Source: Polysphondylium violaceum (Eukaryota > Evosea > Eumycetozoa > Dictyosteliales > Dictyosteliaceae). From it: a stretch of 64,000 nt of DNA. The notes under the pieces were generated by a model. The model was not told the DNA's origin. It was given only the letters and a program-made list of their open reading frames with translations, and made no database searches. This document shows positions 24,847 through 35,500 of the stretch, piece by piece. Every line of letters begins with the position of its first letter. Position 1 is the first letter of the stretch. The DNA lies in assembly GCA_000277445.1 (NCBI GenBank), contig AJWJ01000020.1:30328-94327 (forward strand), read 5' to 3'. The position numbers and the translations under genes were made by a program.

Positions 24847-26163
24847 ATGGCCGATAGTCAAACACCACAGCAACAGGTGATGAATATATCGTCACCTGGA
24901 CAAACTAAAGCGAAAAAGGCACCCAAGGAACCAAAGAAACCAAAGGAGCCCAAAGAAGCAAAGAAACCACCACGTGAACCAAAAGAACCAAAGAAGCCAA
25001 AGGAGCCCAAAGAGTCCAAGAAGCCACCACGCGAACCAAAGGAGAAGAAGCCTCCTAAGGAGCCCAAGGAAAAGAAGCCTCCCAAGGAAAAGAAACCACC
25101 CAAGGAGCCCAAGGAGAAGAAGCCTCCCAAGGAGCCCAAAGAGGGAAAGAAACCACCGCGTGAACCCAAGACTCCCAAGAGCAAGTCGACCGCAAGCACA
25201 CCATCCACACCCACAACCACCACCACCACTACTACCACAACAACAGCGAGCACAACAGCAAGTTTGACATCACCCCCTGCATCATCATCGTTGAAAGCCA
25301 GCAACACACCAGCGACACCTGCCACCCCCTCCACACCCGGCGGATCAGAGGTAGGCTCGCCACCACCCTACAGTGGATCAAAGAAAAGAGTATTGAATGC
25401 ACCCTCTTCCACAGGCTCGACCCACAAGAAGCAAAAAAAGGACGTAGAGTCTGAAGACTTTGACGAAGAGGACGAAGATGACGATGAAGATGAAGACGAA
25501 GAACAAGAGAACTCTGACGAGGACGAAGACGATGATGAAGAAGATGGCGGTGGTAACACCAAGATGAAAAAGAAAAGAGCTCCCAAAAAGAGAGCATCGC
25601 ACAGCAACGCCGACACGTCTGAAGAGGAGGAGGATCAAGAGCACACTGAAAACTCGGAAGACGAAGACGACGACGAAGACGAAGAAGATTCTGATGAAGA
25701 GGACTCTGATGAATCTGAATCTGGCAGCGGTGAAGAATCTGAAGAGGGAGAAAAGAATGAAGACGAAGATGATGATGAAGGCGAATCATTCAATCTCTCC
25801 GAGATGCAAGTCCGCGAAAACTCTCAAATGAACTCACTCATCAATCAATTTAGTGACGAACAGCAAACTCGTTATGAATTTTACAGAAGATCAAGTTTTC
25901 TCAGAACCAATATTAAAAAGGTGATGCAAAGTGTCATCAATACACCCGTGAATCAAACATCGGCCATTGTGATGGCCGGTATAGCAAAAGTGTTTGTAGG
26001 TGAAGTCGTCGAGCTCTCTCGTAGCATTATGGAAGAATGGGGTGAATCTGGTCCAATCAGACCCAGACACATTCGTGAGGCCTACAGAAGACTCAGGGAA
26101 TCAAATAAATTCCCTTACTATAAAAAGACTTCCACCGACATCAATAGAGTATCTAGATCCTAG
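24847..26163 (+). CDS. taf11: TFIID subunit TAF11 with long charged N-terminal extension
   Basis: Single exon, 438 aa. The last about 105 residues are a TAF11 (TAFII28) histone fold: FSDEQQTRYEFYRRSSF begins at about residue 333, followed by GIAKVFVGEVVE and RPRHIREAYRRL, all characteristic. TAF11 pairs with TAF13 within TFIID, in the nucleus. The N-terminal 330 residues are unusual. Residues about 20-115 are repeats of a Lys-Pro-Pro-Lys-Glu-Pro theme, then Thr/Ser/Pro-rich sequence, then Asp/Glu-rich acidic tracts with a basic KKKRAPKKRA patch. This gives an alternating basic-acidic tail of linker-histone or chaperone-like composition. Confidence 0.93.
   Translation: MADSQTPQQQVMNISSPGQTKAKKAPKEPKKPKEPKEAKKPPREPKEPKKPKEPKESKKPPREPKEKKPPKEPKEKKPPKEKKPPKEPKEKKPPKEPKEGKKPPREPKTPKSKSTASTPSTPTTTTTTTTTTTASTTASLTSPPASSSLKASNTPATPATPSTPGGSEVGSPPPYSGSKKRVLNAPSSTGSTHKKQKKDVESEDFDEEDEDDDEDEDEEQENSDEDEDDDEEDGGGNTKMKKKRAPKKRASHSNADTSEEEEDQEHTENSEDEDDDEDEEDSDEEDSDESESGSGEESEEGEKNEDEDDDEGESFNLSEMQVRENSQMNSLINQFSDEQQTRYEFYRRSSFLRTNIKKVMQSVINTPVNQTSAIVMAGIAKVFVGEVVELSRSIMEEWGESGPIRPRHIREAYRRLRESNKFPYYKKTSTDINRVSRS
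24910..25185 (+). repeat. Lys/Pro/Glu coding repeat in TAF11
   Basis: Imperfect repeats of about 12-18 nt around AAGGAGCCCAAG and AAGCCTCCCAAG encode the Lys-Pro-Pro-Lys-Glu-Pro array in the N-terminal extension. The repeat probably varies in length between strains. Confidence 0.8.
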
Positions 26164-26373
26164 ACACGCTCATGTAAATAAATAAATAAATATAACTATA
26201 TCCTATCATTCATATCCTATCATCATTATTGTTTCATTTCATTATATCTAAAAATAAGCTCGCATGAGGAAATTAATTTGAAAAGTGTCTGATCTTTTTC
26301 CTCGTTTTTTTTTTCGCGTAATTTTTAATTTTATAAATCTCACGTGAATGGTTATCAATGTCAGTTGTGCAGA

Positions 26374-28027
26374 ATGGATGATAGTAATAAAAGAGACTAT
26401 GATACAATGTGCGAATCAAATGCAACTACAATAGCCAAAGATGAAAACACCAACAATAGCAATAATAGCAGTAGTAATAGTGAATCTGTAGCATTGACAA
26501 CAAAAGAAAGTGTAGTATTACTTGCCTCATCTGAAGCTACAACATCGTATGAAACTGTATCTGCTAATAATAGCAACTGTACTACTACCACTACAGCAAC
26601 AATAACCAATACCGCCGAAATAAAAGAAAAGAAACAAAAGAAAGATAAAAATAACAATACAACCACAACCACAACAACAACAACAATTGTTGCGACAAAG
26701 AAAAAAAAGGGAACAGCAAGTAATTTAGAGCTTGTTGATCAACATCTCACAGAGTCAGAAAAAGAAACTGTTGGAAAACTAAGAGATGAGATTAAACCAG
26801 TTCTAGATGATTTCGAAGAAAATGGTCTTATATTAAGTATGTAATTATTACTATTATAAACACAAACAAGAATATCCCATTACTTATACCACTTATCCAC
26901 TATAGCAAATATATTTACAGCCTATATACAACCAAAGAAAGCAAATATATTTATTAAAAAATACGATAGCTTATTTGAAAGTCAAGAGGAATTTATTCAT
27001 TTGAAAAAGATTAAAAAAGCTGCAGACTCTAGTAATTTACAAATGTTGGTTTGCTCTCAAGATTCTTTTCCAAATTTATTAGATTTTATTCAATGTAATA
27101 GTGATAATGATAATCAACAGGAACAAAAAGATAGTGTAATAATGGTAAATGGTGGATTATCTCAAGAAAATTTAACAGGTGATCAATTAAAAGTATTGGA
27201 GTTCTTGAATTCAATAGAGATATTTAGAATTTCAGTTGAAAAAGTACCTAAATTCCCACCACTACTATATGAACATTGGGAAGATTGGAACTATAGAGTT
27301 TGGCCTTGTATATTTAGAGTTCATTATTTGTATGTACCTGTTTAGTTTACATTTAACAAATAGTATTATTAATTTCCAAACTTTATTTGACAGCTCAACA
27401 CCATTGATAACGAGTTTAGACTCTGACACATTGCTAAAAACTAAATATTTTATGGAAAAAGCAATAGAACAAGCAAAGATAGCTCAATCACTTGGACACA
27501 AACCAATAGGTGCTGTGTTGGTTGATCCTGAGACAAAGAAAATAATACAGACTTCATACGATGAAACAAATGTATCGCCAATATCAAACAATAACCAATC
27601 TTTCACAATGACACCCTGTATATCACATTGTTCAATGTTGATAATCAATAAATTGGCACAATCGCAAATACAAGATATATCCAAAGATATTGTCGAACAA
27701 AAGAATAGTAATATCGATGATAAAGATCATGCTGTATCAGAACAAGACATAACAAGCAACGATATTCTCAGCTACGTCAATAATGGTCAGTATTTGGCAA
27801 ACTCTTATCACTTGTATCTTACCAAAGAACCCTGTATCATGTGTTCTATGGCGTTGGTACACAGTAGAATAAAGCGAGTTGTCTATGGCAGTTCGAGTCG
27901 AGATGGTGGACTTGGCTCCTACTTAAAGATACACACAATGAAATCCCTCAATCATCACTTTGAGGTCTATAAGAATGTTTTAAAACAAGAGTGTGACTCT
28001 CTCTCCGACTCTTTGGATGCCTCTTAA
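26374..28027 (+). CDS. adat3: tRNA wobble adenosine deaminase subunit ADAT3/Tad3
   Basis: Exons 26374-26836, 26906-27329 and 27394-28027 join in phases 1 and 2 to give 506 aa. Residues about 30-130 are Asn/Thr/Ser and Lys-rich filler. The C-terminal half is a cytidine/deoxycytidylate-deaminase-like fold: AIEQAKIA...GHKPIGAVLVD, a zinc-ligand His in CISHCSM (about 373), and EPCIMCSMALVHSRIKRVVYG (about 441) with two Cys ligands. The usual catalytic Glu two residues after the His is Ser here. That is expected for ADAT3, the non-catalytic partner of ADAT2 that makes inosine at tRNA position 34. An ATG is preferred at 26374 over the upstream GTG. Confidence 0.9.
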
Positions 28028-28331
28028 TATTCCAACACACCCTATCAATTATAAATTAACTCAAGTACTGTATATAGTATATATGTCTATCTATCTATCT
28101 GATAGACGTGTCAATATCATTCCCTTATTGATACCAACCATCAACTCTTCAAAATATGACCCCAGTTTGGGAAATTTAAAAATTTTAATTTATTTTTTTT
28201 TATTAAAAATAAAAAAATTGGTATAAATATCTTGGAGGTAGAATAAAAAAAATCATTCAAACTTTAACAATTTGTATTTGTTTTTTTATTTGTATTTAGT
28301 ATTTGTATTTGTTTTTATATATAAAATTATA
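28028..28331. other. Short intergenic region
   Basis: AT-rich, with the ADAT3 3' UTR and the promoter of the next gene. A TATC tetranucleotide run lies near 28085-28100. No gene seen. Confidence 0.55.
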
Positions 28332-29429
28332 ATGGAAGAAAAAAGAAAGGGAAAAGTTCAAACAGTGTTGGGGCTCATTGAACCAGATCAACTTGGTATT
28401 ACTCATATGCATGAACATATTTTCATAAACTATTTAGACTTTTTCTTAAAACCAACCGATAAAGAGCAATCTTGTTGTTGTGTTGGACATGAGGATAGCG
28501 ATCATAAACACGTTCCTTTGGAAGATCAGAAAATAAATATTAAAAACATGCATTGGGTTCAGTATAATTATAATAAAAACTTGCATAACCTTCAATTGGA
28601 CGAAGAAGATGTAGCAATCTCTGAATTAGAGTTGTATAAAAAATGTGGAGGAAAAACAATACTTGATGTAACTACTGAAGGCATTGGAAGAGATCCAGAG
28701 AGATGCAAAAGAGTTAGTCAGAAATTAAATCTAAATATAGTTGTTGGTGCTGGATATTATCTTGAAAAGACTATTGGCAAACTGGTGTCGAACACTCCAG
28801 TAGAGGATATGGAAGAAAAGATTGTTAAACAGGTATTGGAGGGTATTGATAACACAGGTATTAAAGCAGGTATTATTGGAGAAGTAGGATGTTCCTATCC
28901 ATTGTCTGCAAATGAGACAAAGTCTTTGATTGCCTCTGCCCGTGCTCAAAAACGTACAGGCGCAAGCATAACCATTCATCCAGGTAGATCCACAAAATCT
29001 TGTTCTGAAATTCTAAATGTCCTCAAAGACAATGGCGCAGATTTGACACGTGTCGTAATGGGACACATTGATAGAACTGTACATGATTTAAACATAATGT
29101 TAGATATAGCAAAAACTGGATGTGTATTGGAATTTGATCTCTTTGGAATGGAAATCTCATACTATCCATTTGGCGGTGATGTTATGGGTATGGCAAGCGA
29201 TAATCAACGTATTGATTGGATAAAATCTCTAATCGATGCAGGCTATGGTAAAAATATAGTAATTTCTCAAGATATCTATACCAAACATAGATTGGTCACC
29301 TATGGAGGTCATGGTTATCATCATATTCTTTTTAACATTGTTCCTCGTATGTTAAAACACGGCATAACACAAGAAAACATTGATGATATGTTGATTAATA
29401 CTCCTAAAAGAATTTTAACTATTGTATAA
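28332..29429 (+). CDS. pter: Phosphotriesterase-related protein (amidohydrolase fold)
   Basis: Single exon, 365 aa, close to the usual PTER length. The ATG at 28332 is chosen because the preceding frame is low-complexity UTR. Metal-site elements of the phosphotriesterase family are present in order: THMHEH near the N-terminus, GEVGCS in the position of the bridging residue, TIHPGR, MGHIDR, and SQDI. The bridging ligand is Glu rather than carbamylated Lys, as in PTER homologues. A CCC/His-rich insert (about residues 50-65) follows the first metal motif. It is probably a metal-dependent hydrolase; animal PTER has been linked to N-acetyl-taurine hydrolysis, but the substrate here is unknown. It ends 49 nt from the 3' end of the convergent EXS gene. 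Confidence 0.9.
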   Translation: MEEKRKGKVQTVLGLIEPDQLGITHMHEHIFINYLDFFLKPTDKEQSCCCVGHEDSDHKHVPLEDQKINIKNMHWVQYNYNKNLHNLQLDEEDVAISELELYKKCGGKTILDVTTEGIGRDPERCKRVSQKLNLNIVVGAGYYLEKTIGKLVSNTPVEDMEEKIVKQVLEGIDNTGIKAGIIGEVGCSYPLSANETKSLIASARAQKRTGASITIHPGRSTKSCSEILNVLKDNGADLTRVVMGHIDRTVHDLNIMLDIAKTGCVLEFDLFGMEISYYPFGGDVMGMASDNQRIDWIKSLIDAGYGKNIVISQDIYTKHRLVTYGGHGYHHILFNIVPRMLKHGITQENIDDMLINTPKRILTIV

Positions 29430-29478
29430 AAAATAAATTGAAATCTTTAAAAGAAAAAGAAAGAAAAGTTTTATTTCT

Positions 29479-31230
29479 TTAAACTGTATGATAATCTATA
29501 GATTGTTCTACAATATGTTGATATTCTAATCTAAGGAAATTCCATTGTCCTCTTCTAATAATTTCAATAGAAATTAAAAATATTCCCAATATATCCAAAG
29601 TAGAATGTAATCCAAATATCTCTGGATCAGCAGCTACAACCCAACTAAATCTCATAATTAAATTTGATATCATTGCAAAATAATAAAACTATCAATTGAT
29701 AAGAATTATATTAATATAAACTCATAGATTTCATCATTACACACACTTACATATTTATCATTATAAATTAAATTATCCCTGAGTAGATAATTTTTTGATT
29801 TTCTATCCAATAGACCCCAATCTTTTTTAATGTCCCAAATGTAGGAATAAAAAGTACTTGTAATGGCAAAACAAATCCAATAGGGACGATAGTATATACT
29901 ATAGTAGTGATACATAATTGAAAAGAACAATACAATCAACGATAATAAATATTTAAATGCATTATATAATTGTGTAGTATTCCTTGTATCATAATAAATT
30001 TTTAAACATTGACAAATTCTAAATATAAATGGTGTTGAAAATAACAATGGTGTTAACCAATGAGATTGATAAACACAAACTTCCAAATCTATTGTTTATT
30101 ATTCATTAATATCTAGTAATTTAGGAAATCCACTTGTATTTGTACTTACTATTAAATGATATTATAAAACATAATGAAAAACTAAAATCTTTTAAAAATA
30201 AAGATAAACTAGTGATTTGATCAGCTACCCAAAAACTATGAAATGATGGTATTAGTATATTTATATATACATAAAAATACTAAATACATACGATAAAAAA
30301 CTAACAGATTTAAATGGAGTTTTGAGAATTCCTGATATACTAGACACCAGTAGTTTTCTAATAATCTTATTGTAAAGTATAATTGAAAAAAATATTAACC
30401 AGAGTATTGATAGTCCAGTCAAATTAAATTGATGCGTTGTCTTTGTCACTGTTTTAGTTTGTTCGTCAAATAAAATAGTTGCAATTAAAATAAAAAATAA
30501 ATAGAATAATGTTTTTGAAAATGCTTCAATAAATATATCTTTTTGTTGTTGTTGTTGTTGTTGTTGCTGATGCTGTTGTGTTTGTTGGTGTTTATGTTCT
30601 TTTTCAAATTGATTTATTTGAAAATGATTATGATGTTCATCTTCTTGGAAATAATCTTGAAGTTTAAATATTGATATATAATCAATGCCATAGTATTTCC
30701 AAACAAGCAGATTCATTCTAGTAATGGTGAGAGTCAGTAGGATAAGAGTATTTAATAGATTATAAAACTTACAATGTAAGCGCAAAAAGTAATAATATAG
30801 ACCACATTGAACGATAAATATGAAGTACTAGCTCAAAGTCATGTGATTTTGATATTTGTGTTGGTATGTTTCCCAAGAGGTAATGATGGACCACATAGAA
30901 AATAATTGGCAACAAAACACAATTAAACAATATCCATCTTCTTAGTAAATTCTTGTTTGCTCCACACCCTATCGCAATTAATGATCCATTGGTATTGTTA
31001 TTATGTTTTGCAGCTGTTGTTGATAACAATAGAGGTGACAATGGTTGTTGTATTGGTATTAATGAAGGCGATACATCTTGTCTGATATGAGGTGTACTGC
31101 CCCCATTACTAGTAGTACTACTATTATTATATATATCGTCATTGTCATGTGTATCTATTCCTAAACGGTGATGAATATCACTACCATCAACACCATTTGC
31201 TTCATTTGCTATTGATGTATGAATCTCCAT
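29479..31230 (-). CDS. EXS-domain membrane protein (XPR1/Erd1-like, no SPX)
   Basis: Exons 31230-30773, 30717-30292, 30235-30150, 30088-29751 and 29688-29479 splice in frame to 505 aa. Residues 1-90 are polar and lack an SPX domain. The rest is an EXS domain with several membrane helices. Motifs include LVWKYYGIDY, FWVADQITSL, FRICQCLKIYYDT, YSYIWDIKKDWGLL and MRFSWVVA, all at expected spacing. A Gln/His-rich cytoplasmic loop (about residues 190-215) interrupts it. XPR1/SYG1 proteins export phosphate; SPX-less members such as yeast Erd1 act in the Golgi in phosphate recycling and glycosyltransferase retention. The Erd1-like role is more likely here, by inference. Confidence 0.88.
30540..30600 (-). 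repeat. Gln tract in EXS gene
   Basis: A GTT-rich run on the plus strand encodes a Gln/His run in a loop between membrane helices of the EXS protein. Confidence 0.8.
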
Positions 31231-32555
31231 TTATAGACTATGTGATGTAAATCTTGTTCTATATCTATATCTCAGTTACCCGTCGGAGGTATAGATGCAT
31301 ATCTATCTAAGATCAAAGTATCAAAGTCCTACACGACGATGTCAACTCATTTCTTTTTTAGTCTTTTTTTTTTTGTTTTTTGTTTTTTTTTTTGCATAAA
31401 TTTCCCCCACTTCATATGAGTGGCAACCACACTCGCACTCTTATTTATTTATTTGTACTGTGAAATTTTAATAAATCGGTTGTTACACCATGTAAAATGG
31501 AGAAATATAAAACACACACAATGGTGGAAAAATCTAATAATCTAATTATAAGTAGTGTTTAGATAGTTATATTTACCCAAAAACATTTAAAAAAATATAG
31601 ATTTCTATAAAAAGAAAACTTGTTGATTCCTTTGAAAAATAAGTGGTGGTGATCAACAACAGGATATTTATAATAAAACACTCCATTGATATTGTTGTTT
31701 TGTGATGAAGATTCGATAATGGGTATTGAAAATCAAATTGAAAATCACTATGCAATAGTCAAATAGGCCATAATCACCTTAGCAATCAGCTGAGGGAGCG
31801 ACTCACCACAACAAGCAAAAGAAAATTCTTTTTTAGCCCCCGATCACTTGTATTGTTTTTTTTGTTTAATTTTAAGAACTAGATGATTTTTATATTAAAA
31901 ATAATAAAAAGTCCACATTGCACTAAAATAACTATTAATCACGTGATTGGGTCTAGATATTAGATTGGATGGTGGATTGGCGGAGGCAGTCTGATTAGGA
32001 CACCCCCCCACCCCTTTGATCGTGTTGTTAGTCAGAATATTAAAAATATTTGGTGTTGATCATATAAAAATCCAAATGAGAATCACCCGAAACTATAATA
32101 AAAAATATATTCAAGTGATTTCAGTTGGTGTTTGCGATGCAAATCTAGATTAGCAAAGGCGCAAGGGGGTGAAAAATAGACTTTGCGGTAGAAAAAAATT
32201 TAGATTTTTTTAAAAATATTTAAATATATTTTTATTTTTTATATACTTGTTGTTGGCCAGCCTTGATTTCTTGCACATAGTGTTGTAGGTTTTTTTTTTT
32301 TTTTTTTTTCTTTTCCTATTCTATAATCATAATCAATAATAACAATAATCTTTGTGTGTGTGTAATATCACCTGCATTTGTGTAACATTAGTTTTTTTAT
32401 TTTTTCCTAAAAGAATATAATATTCTTTTTTGATTTCCAGCACCTCATCACTTAGTCGCTCGGTCATCGTTTTCATTATCTATATTTATTTCCTCCCATT
32501 TTTTCTTTTTCCACCTCAAAAACATTGTCTATTATCGATTACAAAAAAGAAATAA
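31231..32555. promoter_or_regulatory. Divergent promoter region (EXS gene / Sib gene)
   Basis: 1.3 kb between two divergent start codons. It contains T tracts at 31368-31393 and 32290-32310, a CCCCCCCACCCC patch at about 32004-32015, and a GAAGGCGCAAGGGGGTG-like GC patch near 32155-32172. No gene is seen; short open frames here lack coding character. Confidence 0.55.
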
Positions 32556-35500
32556 ATGAATAATTATTTTAAATTATTGCTAGTGCTTTTAGCCTTAGCA
32601 ACCATCTCGGAAGGTAAGAATTTATTTATTAATTAATTAATTAATTATATAATATCAACAGGCCATCTCTCGCAGTGCCCTCACACAGTGGTGATTATTT
32701 TTTGGGCTCACCTCACATTCATACATTCCCACTCTCATCTTATTTTTTTTTCACGGTTATCACAAAAAATTTTTTTTTCAAAAAACCGTGATTAAAAATA
32801 CTTTTTTTTTTTTTTTTCAATTTTTGCGCAACAAAAAAAAAAGAGGGAGGATTGGTGGGAAAAATTGCTGTGTGACGATCAAAAAAGTGGGAGGTGGGGC
32901 AAAAATAACAATATGGCCCAAACTTGATCAAATATTAATATTCAAACATAAAATAAATATCTATATAGCATCTCACTTTCGTTTTGGTACCATTTCATGG
33001 CAATTAGGACCAAATAATGTTGTATCATTTAAAGCAGATTTTGCTTTCAGAAGATCCTATTTCGGGGGAAACCCTCAAGTTGGTAGCGTTATTTCAGAGG
33101 GTTCATTAAATTTTGGTGACAAAAGTTCCTCTGTTTCAGTCGCTATGACTGTAACAAGTATTGATACAACTCAAGATTGGTTCACTGGTACTTTTAACAC
33201 ACAAAAAACCTATTCCAAAGATGGTACCTACACTGTCATCTACACCAGTTGTTGCAGAATTTCATCACTCAAAAATGAAGCCGATGGTAACTGGAATATC
33301 ACCACCTCTGTCGTCATTCCAAAATCTGGTTCAGCTATCAACAATTCCCCAGTATCTGGTATGTTGCCAATTGTTCCCGTTGTATATGGTCAACAAAATG
33401 GATTCCAAGTTGTTGCCACTGATGATGGTGATACTCCAACAACTTCAAATTTACGATATGCACTTACTGATGTTTACAGAATGACCCAACCAGGCGGTTT
33501 TTCAGTCAATTCTACTGGTTATGTTACCTTTACTCCAGCCGCTGTTGGTCTCTATTGTACTCAAATTAAGATTACCGATTCCCAAGGTGTCTATATCGTA
33601 TCTGATTTTATTATGAGCTCTACCAAACAAACTGGTATTTGTCACCCCTCTTGCAACAATGGTGGTTCAACTTGTAACGCCAACAACGATTGTAAGAATT
33701 GTGGTGCAGTCGATGGTAATACTTGTGGTACCAAACTCCCACCATACTTTGAATCACCAACTCCAACCGATGGTCAAATCCTCAACATGAATGTAAATGT
33801 TAGTAACACTGTTAGAATTAGAGGTGTTTCTCCATACGCCACCAAAAATGTTGTTATCACCACTGCCAACGTTCCAACCGGTATGGTTGGTCTCGGTAGC
33901 CAAACTGGAGGCAATCCAGGTACTATGGTTGGTACATGGACACCCACTTCATCCCAAGCTGGTCGTTATGTTGTTTCTTTAGGTCTTGTCGATAGTGATG
34001 GTATGTCTATGGTTGGTGGTTCCCAATCATTTGTCATTGTTGTCGGTAAACCAGTATGTGGTCACGGAAGTCCAGTTGATAGTGGCTGTACCTCAAATTG
34101 TGCTTGTAATTGTCAAGCCGGTTGGGATCCAAGTTTCAATTGTTTTGAATGTGAAAAGGGTTATTATGGCCCAGAGTGTCTTCCAAACCCACCATGTCTC
34201 AATGGTACCTCTAACGGTGGTGTTGGTGGTGATGGTTCCTGCTCTTGTTTCTTTGGTTACACTGGTGCCGCTTGTGACACTGCTGTTTCTGTCTCTTGTA
34301 AAATAACCGATCCATCCTCTGTCACTGATACCACTTTTACCTCTGGTTATCTCTATCCAAACTCCCTTACTGCCTATATCTCTACCAATCCATCTATGAG
34401 TGCCCTCACTCTTCCATTAATGGTCAACGTCCCATACCCTCTTCCAAAACTTGATGTCTACATCCTCTTGGATATTAACCCAAGCAATGCCAACATTGGT
34501 AACGACATTAAATCATACGCTCAAAGTTTCCTCACCAAACTCACTGCCATTTGTGAAAATGTAAACTTTGGTCTTGGTACTTTTTCAGATTCTCCAATTG
34601 GTTACACCTTCCAATCTAAATTAGTTATTGGTTCCCCAGTTTTAGATGATATCAAATCATTAGACGTTAGCAACCTTTACTCCTCATCCACCGGTAACTC
34701 TCTTGCCGCTCTTAAAGCTGCTGCCTCAACTTCTGTTGGTTGGAATCCAGGTTCCTACAGATTAATGGTCGTTATTACCGATTCTGATTACGCTACTACC
34801 TCTGCAACTCTTGCTGCTGAAACTACCAGTGTTTTGGTCTCTAATTATATTACTCCAGTTGTTGTTACTCTCCAACAAAGCTCTGCTCCAAAATGGAATT
34901 CATTTATGACTTCAAACAATTTTGGTGGTTGGACTTCTACCAGCTCTGGTACCGATTGGATTACAAAGGCTGAAACTGCTGTCAAATCTGCCATCTACAA
35001 GGTTGTCGGTGTCACTGAAAACAATTCTGATAATTTTGTCATCACTGTTCCAGCTAGTAAAACCATTTCTCAAACTACATCATCCTCCACTGCTGTTCCA
35101 TTCACCCTCAAATACCCAACCACCGCTGTATCTGGTCGTTACCCAACAGCCTCACTCTCTGTTATTGGTTATGGTAAAACTGCTGTCTCTATTGGTTATA
35201 ATCACGTCCCAGTTGCCAATCCAGCCACCTTTACCACCGATGAAGATGTCCCATTGAAATTCACTTTATCTGGTACTGATATCGATGCTAACATTTTAAC
35301 TATTAAATTTGTTTCTTTAAATGGCTTAACCGATAGCACTCTCAAGAATGGAGCTGCTGCTGTATCTACCTCTGTTTCATACGCAAGTGGTACTCAATTC
35401 ACTTTGGTCCCAGATGAAGACTTTAATGGTGCACAATCCTTTACTTTTATTGTCAATGATGGTTGCGCTGATTCAGCTGTTGCCACTGTTAGTATTACTA

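Noticed and set aside
24858-25334. 158-aa minus-strand frame opposite TAF11
   Set aside because: It is the antisense of the Lys/Pro/Glu repeat; the Gly/Phe/Leu composition is an artefact.
32788-32968. N-terminal extension of the Sib reading frame
   Set aside because: It is intron sequence rich in Phe/Lys codons. The signal-peptide exon at 32556-32613 gives the expected Sib start.
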